A stretch of DNA of 12,095 bases from Mucilaginibacter sp. UBA5151 (GTDB lineage: Bacteria > Bacteroidota > Bacteroidia > Sphingobacteriales > Sphingobacteriaceae). The position numbers were made by a program, and so were the translations under genes. Below are positions 6,105-11,883 of this stretch, piece after piece (the stretch's first letter is position 1; each line of letters starts with the position of its first letter). Where the stretch lies: the NCBI GenBank assembly GCA_002413785.1, contig DHXR01000037.1, forward strand, positions 74,605-86,699, given 5' to 3'. A model generated the notes under the pieces. The model was not told the origin of the DNA. It saw only the letters and a list, made by a program, of their open reading frames with translations, and searched no databases.

Positions 6105-6842
6105 TCACTGCTTCTTAAATATCTGCCCTGCTTTGCGCTCATCGGGACTGAGGTTTTGCCATGCTTTATATGAAGTGTCAAGGTAGGCTAACAGGTTAAA
6201 CTCCTTTTTGTTATATTCTTTGAAGGAGGGGGTATATAGCAGCAAAAAGTTATCGAGATCTTTTCCTTTTAAGGGCAGGTAGTGGCTGATATTATCAGCA
6301 GTGAAAATAGTGCTGATCTCATTGCTTAATACCCGCTCTTCTTCTTTTTTCTGTGCTTCTTTTTTTCTGCGTTCATCGCCTTTAAAGTAATGGAGCCGGA
6401 TAATAATGCCGCCATCATAATCACCTTTGGCATCGCGATGGTAAACAACGGTCTGCCCGTGAAATTCAGGGTCGTATGGCAATATCATGTTCTTGGCTGC
6501 TACGGATGTATGGGCACTGCTATCCGTAACCGTAACCTGGTTGAGCACCGTGCGCTGCGGCTCCATAAATATTTCCCGGTCGTGCATATTGGTAAGCAAT
6601 AAAGTATCAGGCTGGTAAGCAAATTGCTTTAAAACCAGCAGGTCGCCAACTTTGGCCGCAATACTGAACCTGCCCGATTCGTCGGAAATTGCCTTTAGCT
6701 TATTATTCAAATTTTGGATAATTACCCCATGCAGGGTGATGCGGGTTTTGTTCTCAAAAACACGGCCGTTAAAAACGGATTGCGCCTGTAAGGATGAAAA
6801 ACAGGCAAGGCAACAAAAAAATATCAGTAAATATCGTAGCAT
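6105..6842 (-). CDS. Exported protein with carboxypeptidase-regulatory-like domain, 245 residues
   Basis: I place the start at the ATG at 6842, which opens directly onto a signal peptide (MLRYLLIFFC...SLQAQS, residues 1-21). An upstream in-frame ATG at 6887 would add 15 residues that spoil the signal. Residues about 22-100 form a CarboxypepD_reg-like beta sandwich: FNGRVFE, then GVIIQNLNNK, ISDESGRFSIAAKVGD and LVLKQFAYQPD, the usual pattern of this module at the head of Bacteroidota envelope proteins. The rest (about 101-245) is not recognisable; it includes a very charged helix (KGDERRKKEAQKKEEERV) and ends LSPDERKAGQIFKKQ. It is too short for a TonB-dependent receptor and lacks plug and barrel. 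It lies downstream of the GH51 gene on the same strand, separated by the 81-bp repeat, so joint transcription is doubtful. Confidence 0.8.
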   Translation of the reverse strand: MLRYLLIFFCCLACFSSLQAQSVFNGRVFENKTRITLHGVIIQNLNNKLKAISDESGRFSIAAKVGDLLVLKQFAYQPDTLLLTNMHDREIFMEPQRTVLNQVTVTDSSAHTSVAAKNMILPYDPEFHGQTVVYHRDAKGDYDGGIIIRLHYFKGDERRKKEAQKKEEERVLSNEISTIFTADNISHYLPLKGKDLDNFLLLYTPSFKEYNKKEFNLLAYLDTSYKAWQNLSPDERKAGQIFKKQ

Positions 6843-6910
6843 GTGTAAATATAAATGAAACGTTTTTAATGCAGGCAGTAATAACAATATTTAACATTTA
6901 AACGGGAAAA

Positions 6911-6991
6911 AGACTTCCGAAGTTTAATTCGGAGTTGTTTGTTTTCAACGGCCTCATTGAGGGCTTTGCCGTTTTAAAACTTCGGAAGTCT
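6911..6991. mobile_element. 81-bp palindromic element, copy 1
   Basis: Terminal arms AGACTTCCGAAGTTT (6911-6925) and AAACTTCGGAAGTCT (6977-6991) are perfect 15-bp inverted repeats. The interior contains a second stem, AACGGC (6947-6952) with GCCGTT (6968-6973), and CCTC/GAGG. Copy 2 at 8612-8692 is the same length in the opposite orientation. It has no coding capacity and no obvious target duplication. It lies just beyond the 3' end of the GH51 gene. Confidence 0.85.
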
Positions 6992-7007
6992 GATACAAAT
7001 CCATTAT

Positions 7008-8558
7008 TTATTCCAGCTCCAGCGTCACCGCAGATTTTGCAGGCATTACCACCACTAAATTATCGCCATCTTTTTTAGCGCCGGTAAAATTAATCAGGTG
7101 TAATTTGTCAGGCTGATCAAAAGTATTGATGTCTGTAATATTTGCCGAAGTAAGTATCTGCCCGGTTACTTTTTTCCACTTAATATCTTTCAGGCTGGTG
7201 CTGATAGTGATATTGTTATGCAAATCAAGATTAGTAAGCGAGATATGCACCTTCCCGGCAGAATCCTGTGATGCGGAAACATTTATTGCAGGTAGTTTTT
7301 TTCCGTCAACCACATAGTCAGGAGAAGTTAATTGTACCGGCAAATATTTGGCATCCTGGTGTACTTTGTACATATCAAATATGTGATAGGTAGGCGTCAG
7401 CAGCATTTTGTCTTTATCTGTAAGGATAAGCGATTGCAATACGTTAATAGTTTGCGCCAAAGCAGCCGCCCTGACCCTGTCGCAATGGTTATTAAAAATA
7501 TTGAGGGTGGTTGATGCTATCAATGCATCGCGCAGGCTGTTTTGCTGGTATAAAAAGCCGGGGTTTGTTCCGGGTTCAACATCAGTCCATACACCCCATT
7601 CGTCAACAACCAGTGCAACATGTTTTTTAGGGTCGTATTTATCCATAATAGCCGAATGTTTGGTAACCAGTTCCTCCATTTTAAGGCATCTTACCATGGT
7701 TTCAAAATATTCATTCTCGCTGAAACTGGTTGCCGAGCCTTTATGACCCCAGTCGCCGGTAGGTACGGTATAATAATGTAATGAAATACCCCACATCATC
7801 CAGTCGGGGATATTTTTCATAATAACATCTGTCCAGTTATAATCATCGGAATTAGGGCCGCTGGCAATTTTTTTAAGCGGCGCACCCGGATAGTTTTTGG
7901 CAAAAGAAGCATAGCGTTTAAACTGGTCGCTGTAAAATTCGGGTGTCATACTGCCGCCGCAGCCCCAGCTTTCATTACCGATACCCCAAAAAGTTACTTT
8001 ATAGGGATCAGGGTGCCCGTTTTGCTTACGCAGTTTTGCTACTGTGCTGGTGCTGTTTGAGTTTACATATTCAATCCATTTCGACATTTCTTCCACTGTC
8101 CCGCTGCCTACGTTGGCCGCTATGTAAGGTTCGCAACCCAGCAGGCTGCAAAGTTGTAAAAACTCGTGCGTGCCAAAGCTGTTATCCTCGGTTGTACCGC
8201 CCCAGTTGGTATTTACCATGCGCGGCCTCTGTTCAGTGGGGCCAATGCCGTCGCGCCAGTGGTATTCATCGGCAAAGCAACCGCCGGGCCAGCGCAGGTT
8301 AGGGATTTTGATCTCTTTAAGGGCGGCAACCACATCCAGCCTGATCCGGTCTTGTTTGGCGACAGGCAGGGATTTATCCACCCAAAAACCACCATATATG
8401 CCATGGCCCAGGTGCTCGGCAAACTGACCGTAAATATGTTTGCTGATGGTTAGTTTTGAATCGTTGCTGATAGCAAGGCTTGCCGTGTTTTGTGCAAAAC
8501 AGGTAAAGTTTAGCCCGGTAAGGATAAGGGCGGATACGCTAAGTTTTTTAAGAGTCAT
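7008..8558 (-). CDS. GH51 alpha-L-arabinofuranosidase, secreted
   Basis: The 516-residue enzyme hydrolyses terminal alpha-L-arabinofuranosyl groups from plant arabinans, arabinoxylans or arabinogalactans by a retaining mechanism. A signal peptide (residues 1-22, ending TCFAQ) sends it to the periplasm or beyond. The GH51 (beta/alpha)8 barrel begins at about residue 38 (ISKHIYGQFAEHLGHGIYGG), with NLRWPGGCFADEYHW at 87-101. The acid/base is Glu196 in WGIGNESWGCGG and the nucleophile Glu320 in ALVVDEWGVW; both are present. The C-terminal region (about 390-516) is the usual beta-sandwich. Length is normal for the family. No SusC/D, transporter or other glycosidase gene is next to it. It is flanked by inverted 81-bp elements (6911-6991 and 8612-8692). 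The ATG start is supported by the signal peptide; there is no clear Shine-Dalgarno. Confidence 0.95.
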   Translation of the reverse strand: MTLKKLSVSALILTGLNFTCFAQNTASLAISNDSKLTISKHIYGQFAEHLGHGIYGGFWVDKSLPVAKQDRIRLDVVAALKEIKIPNLRWPGGCFADEYHWRDGIGPTEQRPRMVNTNWGGTTEDNSFGTHEFLQLCSLLGCEPYIAANVGSGTVEEMSKWIEYVNSNSTSTVAKLRKQNGHPDPYKVTFWGIGNESWGCGGSMTPEFYSDQFKRYASFAKNYPGAPLKKIASGPNSDDYNWTDVIMKNIPDWMMWGISLHYYTVPTGDWGHKGSATSFSENEYFETMVRCLKMEELVTKHSAIMDKYDPKKHVALVVDEWGVWTDVEPGTNPGFLYQQNSLRDALIASTTLNIFNNHCDRVRAAALAQTINVLQSLILTDKDKMLLTPTYHIFDMYKVHQDAKYLPVQLTSPDYVVDGKKLPAINVSASQDSAGKVHISLTNLDLHNNITISTSLKDIKWKKVTGQILTSANITDINTFDQPDKLHLINFTGAKKDGDNLVVVMPAKSAVTLELE

Positions 8559-8611
8559 AGTTTTATATGGTTAACGATAGTTTTAAAGAATCTACTGGCC
8601 AAAGGGAGGAC

Positions 8612-8692
8612 AGACTTACGAAGTTTTTAAACGGCAAAGCCCTCAATGAGGCCTTTGAAAACAAACAACTCCGAATTAAACTTCGTAAGTCT
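8612..8692. mobile_element. 81-bp palindromic element, copy 2 (inverted)
   Basis: Arms AGACTTACGAAGTTT (8612-8626) and AAACTTCGTAAGTCT (8678-8692) are again perfect 15-bp inverted repeats. The reverse complement of this copy aligns with copy 1 over all 81 bases with four differences. Two of them are the partners of one stem pair (C-G in copy 1, A-T here), so pairing is kept. The copy lies in the divergent intergenic region upstream of the GH51 gene. Confidence 0.85.
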
Positions 8693-8728
8693 TTTCCATT
8701 TTATTGGAGGAAAGGTCTGCCTTTCAGC

Positions 8729-8752
8729 TTTTACCTTTCGCCTTTTACCTTT
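8729..8752. repeat. 24-bp pyrimidine-rich repeat, copy A
   Basis: These 24 bases, built on TTTTACC, CTTTCGCC and TTTTACCTTT, recur exactly and in the same orientation at 10541-10564. In both places CTTTCAGCTTT lies immediately beside the shared block, on the left here and on the right in copy B, which points to a longer array of ACCTTT-type words. Confidence 0.75.
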
Positions 8753-8862
8753 TTTAATAAGTGTTAAAATAACAATTGTTAAATGTATGAAGAATTTTTA
8801 AAGTCAAAGTAAAATCTGTAAAATTCTTTCATTTTATTAACTTCGGGACGAGTTAAACCGCT

Positions 8863-9261
8863 ATGATCAGATACATTATTTATATTCCCGCCGTACTTTT
8901 AATATCATGTTTTGCATCGTGCAAATCGTCAATAAAGCCCGAAGAACTTTACGGCAAATGGAAATACATAAAAATTGAAAAACCAAAAGATCCGGACGAT
9001 ATTATTAAAGATGCTGATGTAGCTGCACAGTCGCCTTATATTCAATTTTCAAAAGATAGTTCGCTGGTGATTATGTGGGGCGGAAAAGTATTGTCGCATG
9101 GTAAATTCACTATCGACGGGGATAATATCCGCTATACGGAAAGCCTGCCCGATAGTACAACCCGGCAATTCCCCTTCTGGGTATCCAAATTAACTGATAA
9201 GGATTTGATATTTGAAACTACAGGGGAAAATGCATCGAGGGTTACGGCGGTGAAGGAGTGA
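8863..9261 (+). CDS. Small lipocalin-like lipoprotein, 132 residues
   Basis: The signal peptide MIRYIIYIPAVLLISCFASC ends at a lipobox with Cys20 as the probable lipidated residue. A second Cys at 16 is inside the hydrophobic core. The mature part begins KSSIKPEELYGKWKYIKIE, the opening typical of lipocalin-like beta-barrel domains of Bacteroidota (a Gly-x-Trp in the first strand). Alternating beta-strand patterns follow (PYIQFSKDSSLVIMWGGKV, HGKFTIDGDNIRYTE, RQFPFWVSKLTDKDLIFETT). Length suits one small barrel. The residues after Cys20 are not the acidic export signal known for surface lipoproteins, so a periplasm-facing location is more likely. Ligand unknown. It stands alone; a weak -7-like box (TAACTTCG, 8838-8845) lies 18 bases before the ATG. 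Confidence 0.8.
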   Translation: MIRYIIYIPAVLLISCFASCKSSIKPEELYGKWKYIKIEKPKDPDDIIKDADVAAQSPYIQFSKDSSLVIMWGGKVLSHGKFTIDGDNIRYTESLPDSTTRQFPFWVSKLTDKDLIFETTGENASRVTAVKE

Positions 9262-9342
9262 TATCATTATCCACAATTTAATATATATCCTAATAATAAG
9301 ATATAATAATCGCGATTGGATTAGCCTATTGTTTTATACGAG

Positions 9343-10086
9343 TTAATTTTGTGTTGGGACAAAAACTCTCACAGAGTTATTATCAGGCGGATTAACATCA
9401 AACCTTTTGTTACCGGAACCAATGCCCATTTGATAACCGTCAACTTGCAGGTTATAGCCATTAGCCTTTAAATAGTTAATTAATTCACCACCATAATTGT
9501 TGGCCTCGGCATCCACCATAGATATTACCACGATAATTAAATTATTTTTATCAAAAGTGCTTAATCTATTTTTGTCTTCTGAACTTATGTGGCGTGCCTC
9601 AGGTATGGGCTTCCCGTATTGATTTACTGTATGAGCTGTTATGCCTCCCGTTTGATTTTGTGAAATCACTACGTCACCACGGATATTTCCAAGATTTATA
9701 GGTGGGTTTTTATTTTCTTTACCGAACATATTCTTTTTTTTAGAGGTTACTTTTTTCTTTTTTATTGTATCGGATGTGATTGCCAATTTGGTCACAGGTT
9801 TATGCAAACTTACTACATTTTGTTTGGAGTTTAAACGTTGAGGTTGATGTGTACTGGTCCTCGGTTGATAACCAAAATAAGCCAAAATCGTCAGGACTGC
9901 ACTAAAAAATCCGAACAATTGTACATACCACTTACTAAAAAAAGATTCCTTTTTGCTTGACACAGTGTTTGAAATGACGTTGTTATTCACACTGTGTGCA
10001 GTTGTCCCACCTGATTGATTATTGCTACTTACAACACTCCCTGCAACGTTTTTAATACTGATGCTATGCTTTTTGTTTTTAGCCAC
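9343..10086 (-). CDS. Single-pass membrane protein with duplicated NQ-x-GG-x-TAH motif
   Basis: No ATG fits the N-terminus. I choose GTG at 10086 (MAKNKKHSI..., 247 residues) because a good -7 box (TACATTTG) lies at 10109-10102 on this strand, downstream of the alternative TTG at 10113, which would therefore not be transcribed. Using this start: a first motif NVAGSVVSSNNQSGGTTAHSVN at about 13-34, a membrane segment at about 54-72 (WYVQLFGFFSAVLTILAYF), a Lys-rich linker (about 108-128), a second motif NIRGDVVISQNQTGGITAHTVNQ at about 134-156, and a C-terminal alpha/beta-looking domain at about 180-247 (NNLIIVVISMVDAEANNYGG, LINYLKANGYNLQVDGYQMG). I do not know the function; the motif is a common accessory segment near small predicted-soluble domains. 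Confidence 0.7.
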   Translation of the reverse strand: MAKNKKHSISIKNVAGSVVSSNNQSGGTTAHSVNNNVISNTVSSKKESFFSKWYVQLFGFFSAVLTILAYFGYQPRTSTHQPQRLNSKQNVVSLHKPVTKLAITSDTIKKKKVTSKKKNMFGKENKNPPINLGNIRGDVVISQNQTGGITAHTVNQYGKPIPEARHISSEDKNRLSTFDKNNLIIVVISMVDAEANNYGGELINYLKANGYNLQVDGYQMGIGSGNKRFDVNPPDNNSVRVFVPTQN

Positions 10087-10101
10087 TTTTAAATATGAAA
10101 T

Positions 10102-10109
10102 CAAATGTA
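10102..10109 (-). promoter_or_regulatory. -7 box (TACATTTG) of the GTG-start gene
   Basis: On the minus strand TACATTTG matches TAnnTTTG exactly. A transcript would start near 10096, ten bases or so before the GTG at 10086. No TTG is found at the ideal 19-21 base distance (the nearest gives 26), so the promoter is incomplete or activator-dependent. Confidence 0.35.
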
Positions 10110-10149
10110 ACAATTTATAAGTTTAATGTAATTAACAAATAATTATCCA

Positions 10150-10362
10150 CCTTCTGGCGCGCGAATGCCGGGCACGGCAAAAGAGGTGGGCTTCTCGTGC
10201 CCTGCATGCAAGGTAAACGGTATACATGTCAGAAACGGGTGGGTCTGGTCGGTGGGTCTGGTTGGTCAGGCACAGGTCAAAATCACGGGTAGCCCAACGC
10301 TTTTTTCCGGCCCGGATACTTGCGCCTGGGGGGCGTTAGCGGCGAAGAGCAGGTTTGTTTTT
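10150..10362. ncRNA. GC-rich folded block, candidate structured RNA or relic
   Basis: This stretch is markedly richer in G and C than its AT-rich surroundings. At 10165-10207 a long hairpin forms: ATGC, one mismatch and GGGCACG (10170-10176) pair with CGTGCCC (10196-10202) and GCAT, with an inner AGAGG/CTTCT stem (10182-10195). GGTGGGTCTGGT is repeated at 10238-10249 and 10251-10262. GGTTGG near 10260 could pair with CCCAAC near 10297, followed by CG and six T residues, which is terminator-like on the plus strand. A 72-residue frame crosses the block, but its product is unconvincing. It matches none of the tRNA, SRP RNA, tmRNA or RNase P signatures I know. Confidence 0.35.
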
Positions 10363-10392
10363 ATACAGTTTATATATCGCTAAATTATTTTG

Positions 10393-10400
10393 TATTTTTG
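10393..10400 (+). promoter_or_regulatory. -7 box in front of the broken METLI ORF
   Basis: TATTTTTG fits TAnnTTTG and lies four bases before an ATG, the same layout as at 89-102. No -33 TTG is found at the expected distance, so promoter activity is uncertain. Confidence 0.35.
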
Positions 10401-10404
10401 AAAT

Positions 10405-10497
10405 ATGGAAACGCTAATTGTACAGCCAAAAACCCCGCTACCGCAAGAGCTTTTTCGCTGCCGCTTGCGGCAGCGAATGCACAGGTGTTATTCTTGA
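10405..10497 (+). pseudogene. Broken antitoxin-like ORF (METLIVQPK start)
   Basis: An ATG opens METLIVQPKTPLPQELF and ends after 30 codons. The first nine residues look like the start of small Bacteroidota antitoxin-like proteins (compare METLIINVPEKKS at 102). After that the reading runs into a strong hairpin (10454-10477) and gives RCRLRQRMHRCYS, which looks non-coding. The simplest reading is that a hairpin repeat replaced most of the gene. The -7 box four bases before the ATG is retained. The family assignment rests on the short N-terminus and on memory, so it could be chance. Confidence 0.4.
10454..10477. repeat. GC-rich 10-bp hairpin
   Basis: TTCGCTGCCG (10454-10463) pairs perfectly with CGGCAGCGAA (10468-10477) around CTTG. 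It sits inside the broken METLI ORF. No T run follows, so it is a repeat or an insertion scar rather than a terminator. Confidence 0.7.
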
Positions 10498-10540
10498 AAT
10501 TCTAAATAAGGAACTTTTAGACGATAGTATTTAGGTTGTT

Positions 10541-10564
10541 TTTTACCTTTCGCCTTTTACCTTT
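10541..10564. repeat. 24-bp pyrimidine-rich repeat, copy B
   Basis: This is identical to 8729-8752. It lies immediately upstream of the cyclophilin promoter region and continues into CAGCTTTCACCTCC, another variant of the same words. Confidence 0.75.
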
Positions 10565-10584
10565 CAGCTTTCACCTCCTTTTAC

Positions 10585-10592
10585 TACCTTTG
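10585..10592 (+). promoter_or_regulatory. -7 box (TACCTTTG) of the cyclophilin gene
   Basis: TACCTTTG is an exact match to TAnnTTTG, 22 bases before the ATG at 10615. The -33 position is occupied by the pyrimidine-rich repeat and offers only TTTC, so the upstream half is weak. Confidence 0.4.
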
Positions 10593-10614
10593 CCATCTGT
10601 TTTAAAAATAACAA

Positions 10615-11049
10615 ATGAGCAAAGCGATTATCAAAACTGAAAAGGGCGACATGACTGTCGAATTTTACGATAAGGATGCCCCGAATACAGTGGCTAATTT
10701 TAAAAAATTGGCTTCATCAGGGTTCTATAACAACGTGACCTTTCACCGTGTTATCCCTAACTTTATGATCCAGGGCGGCGACCCGACAGGTACAGGCGCT
10801 GGTGGTCCGGGTTACAAGATCGACTGTGAACTTACCGGCGAAAACCAATACCATGACCGCGGCGTATTATCAATGGCCCATGCCGGCCGTAATACAGGCG
10901 GCTCACAGTTTTTTATCTGCCATAGCCGTGCCAACACAGCCCACCTCGACAGGAACCATACCGTTTTTGGAAAAGTGATTGAAAACGTTGACGTAGTTGA
11001 CGCGATCAGGCAAGGCGATAAGATTTTAGGAATAGAGGTTTTGGATTAG
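10615..11049 (+). CDS. ppiB: Cyclophilin-type peptidyl-prolyl cis-trans isomerase
   Basis: The 144-residue protein catalyses cis-trans isomerisation of Xaa-Pro bonds to aid protein folding. It has no signal peptide, so it should act in the cytosol. The single cyclophilin domain fills the whole protein. Catalytic and binding residues are in place: Arg45, Phe50, Met51 and Gln53 in FHRVIPNFMIQGGD; GRNTGGSQFF with Gln98, Phe99 and Phe100; Leu111 and His115 near the end. The position of the cyclosporin-contact Trp of human CypA is His110 here, a usual type of change in bacterial cyclophilins that predicts weak drug binding, not loss of activity. The DUF5606 gene follows on the same strand after 102 bases of repeat. 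Confidence 0.95.
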   Translation: MSKAIIKTEKGDMTVEFYDKDAPNTVANFKKLASSGFYNNVTFHRVIPNFMIQGGDPTGTGAGGPGYKIDCELTGENQYHDRGVLSMAHAGRNTGGSQFFICHSRANTAHLDRNHTVFGKVIENVDVVDAIRQGDKILGIEVLD

Positions 11050-11135
11050 GTTGAAAAAGTTGGAAAAAGTTGTAGTGGTTGTAAAGATTTAATTTTAACT
11101 CTTACAACCTTTACAACACTTTCAACAACTTCAAC
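11050..11135. repeat. Imperfect inverted repeat of GTTG/CAAC words
   Basis: The left arm repeats GTTGAAAAA/GTTGGAAAAA/GTTGTA words (11050-11086) and the right arm repeats CTTACAAC, CTTTACAAC and TTCAAC words (11100-11135). The best core pairs GTTGTAAAG (11078-11086) with CTTTACAAC (11109-11117), and the outer ends GTTGAA and TTCAAC also pair. It fills most of the gap between the cyclophilin stop and the DUF5606 start and would fold in the RNA if the two genes are co-transcribed. Confidence 0.6.
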
Positions 11136-11151
11136 CCTTACAACATAAAAA

Positions 11152-11691
11152 ATGAATTTACTGGGAATTGTAGCGGTATCGGGGAAACCCGGACTATGGA
11201 AAGCATTGGCTCAAAACAAAACGGGTTATATTTTAGAGAGTTTGGACGAACAGAAAACCAAACTGGTGGCCAATTTATCTACCGCCAAGATCGCTGCGCT
11301 GCACGAGATCACGCTATTTGGGCTGGAGGATGATATTAAGCTGATCGACGTTTTTGAGCGGATGAAAAGTGCCGAAAATGTTCCGGATGCTAAGGCGGAT
11401 GGCAAAAAGCTGCGTGAATTTTTCAGGGAAGCAGCCCCTGACCATGACGAAGAAAAGGTTTATGCTTCGGACATGAAAAAGGTGATCAACTGGTATCAGC
11501 TATTGAAAGATCTTCCTTTGTTCAGTGAAAATGAACCCGGTGCTCCGGTTGCTGAAGAAGCTCCTGCAGTTGAGGCCTCTGTAGCTGAAGAACCTGCAAA
11601 ACCGGTTGAAGCTCCTGTTGCACTGGCAGAGGAAACCCCGGCTACCAAACCAAAGGCAAAAGCCAAAAAGGCTCCGGCGAAAAAAGCATAA
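11152..11691 (+). CDS. DUF5606-type conserved protein, 179 residues
   Basis: The N-terminal region (residues about 1-125) begins MNLLGIVAVSGKPGLWKALA and contains YILESLDE, AALHEITLF and MKKVINWYQLLKDLPLF. I recognise this as the DUF5606 family of conserved Bacteroidota proteins, whose function is unknown. Residues about 126-179 are a low-complexity tail rich in Ala, Pro, Glu and Val that switches to a Lys/Ala/Pro end (KPKAKAKKAPAKKA), similar to histone H1-like tails, and may bind nucleic acid or simply be disordered. There is no signal peptide or membrane segment, so it is cytosolic. It may share a transcript with the cyclophilin; a strong hairpin terminator lies nine bases past its stop. 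Confidence 0.85.
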   Translation: MNLLGIVAVSGKPGLWKALAQNKTGYILESLDEQKTKLVANLSTAKIAALHEITLFGLEDDIKLIDVFERMKSAENVPDAKADGKKLREFFREAAPDHDEEKVYASDMKKVINWYQLLKDLPLFSENEPGAPVAEEAPAVEASVAEEPAKPVEAPVALAEETPATKPKAKAKKAPAKKA

Positions 11692-11700
11692 ATAATGAGT

Positions 11701-11742
11701 CATGCCAATTCTCTCCTTCTTCGGGCGGAGGGAATTGGCATG
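11701..11742 (+). terminator. Strong hairpin terminator after the DUF5606 gene
   Basis: CATGCCAATTC (11701-11711) pairs with GAATTGGCATG (11732-11742), continued by one T-G pair and CTCC/GGAG, for a 16-bp stem around a ten-base loop. CTTTGTTTT follows. It begins nine bases after the stop codon. Confidence 0.8.
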
Positions 11743-11755
11743 CTTTGTTTTGGGT

Positions 11756-11883
11756 GTCATTATAAGCGTGGGCTGTCATGCTGAGGCACTCGAAGCATGT
11801 GCGCAAAGGCACAACGCCAATGCATTAGCGCCAATGGCAAAGCATTCAGGCCGCCCCACATGGTTCGAGTTCCTTATAATGAC
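11756..11883. mobile_element. 128-bp palindromic repeat element
   Basis: The outer arms GTCATTATAAG (11756-11766) and CTTATAATGAC (11873-11883) are perfect inverted repeats. A second nested pair, ACTCGAAGCATGTG (11788-11801) and CACATGGTTCGAGT (11857-11870), matches except at one position. AATGC and GCATT give a third inner stem. The left half carries TGTCATGCTGAGG, a word I know as a widespread dispersed repeat; TGTCATGCTGA recurs at about 11908. There is no coding capacity. Confidence 0.6.

Noticed and set aside
6843..6887. Upstream start for the carboxypeptidase-regulatory-like protein
   Set aside because: The 15 extra residues precede a complete signal peptide and would hide it; the ATG at 6842 gives a normal export signal.
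7943..8453. Overlapping plus-strand frames inside the GH51 gene
   Set aside because: They are antisense shadows of a gene with intact catalytic motifs.
6911..8692. Classical composite transposon around the GH51 gene
   Set aside because: The flanking 81-bp elements carry no transposase and no outer target duplication is visible, so the term is not justified; only the inverted repeat arrangement is reported.
8567..8767. 66-residue plus-strand frame upstream of the lipocalin-like gene
   Set aside because: It is read through the 81-bp palindrome and the pyrimidine-rich repeat; there is no protein likeness.
10150..10362. SRP RNA, tmRNA or RNase P RNA in the GC-rich block
   Set aside because: The GGTCAGG segment near 10263 recalls the SRP RNA tip, but the following GGAAG tetraloop context is absent; no tRNA-like ends or RNase P core words are seen.
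10165..10383. 72-residue frame with a CPAC motif, considered as a small zinc-binding protein
   Set aside because: There is only one Cys-x-x-Cys pair, its ATG lies within the long hairpin at 10165-10207, and the rest of the product is Gly/Val/Trp low-complexity read from the GGTGGGTCTGGT repeat.
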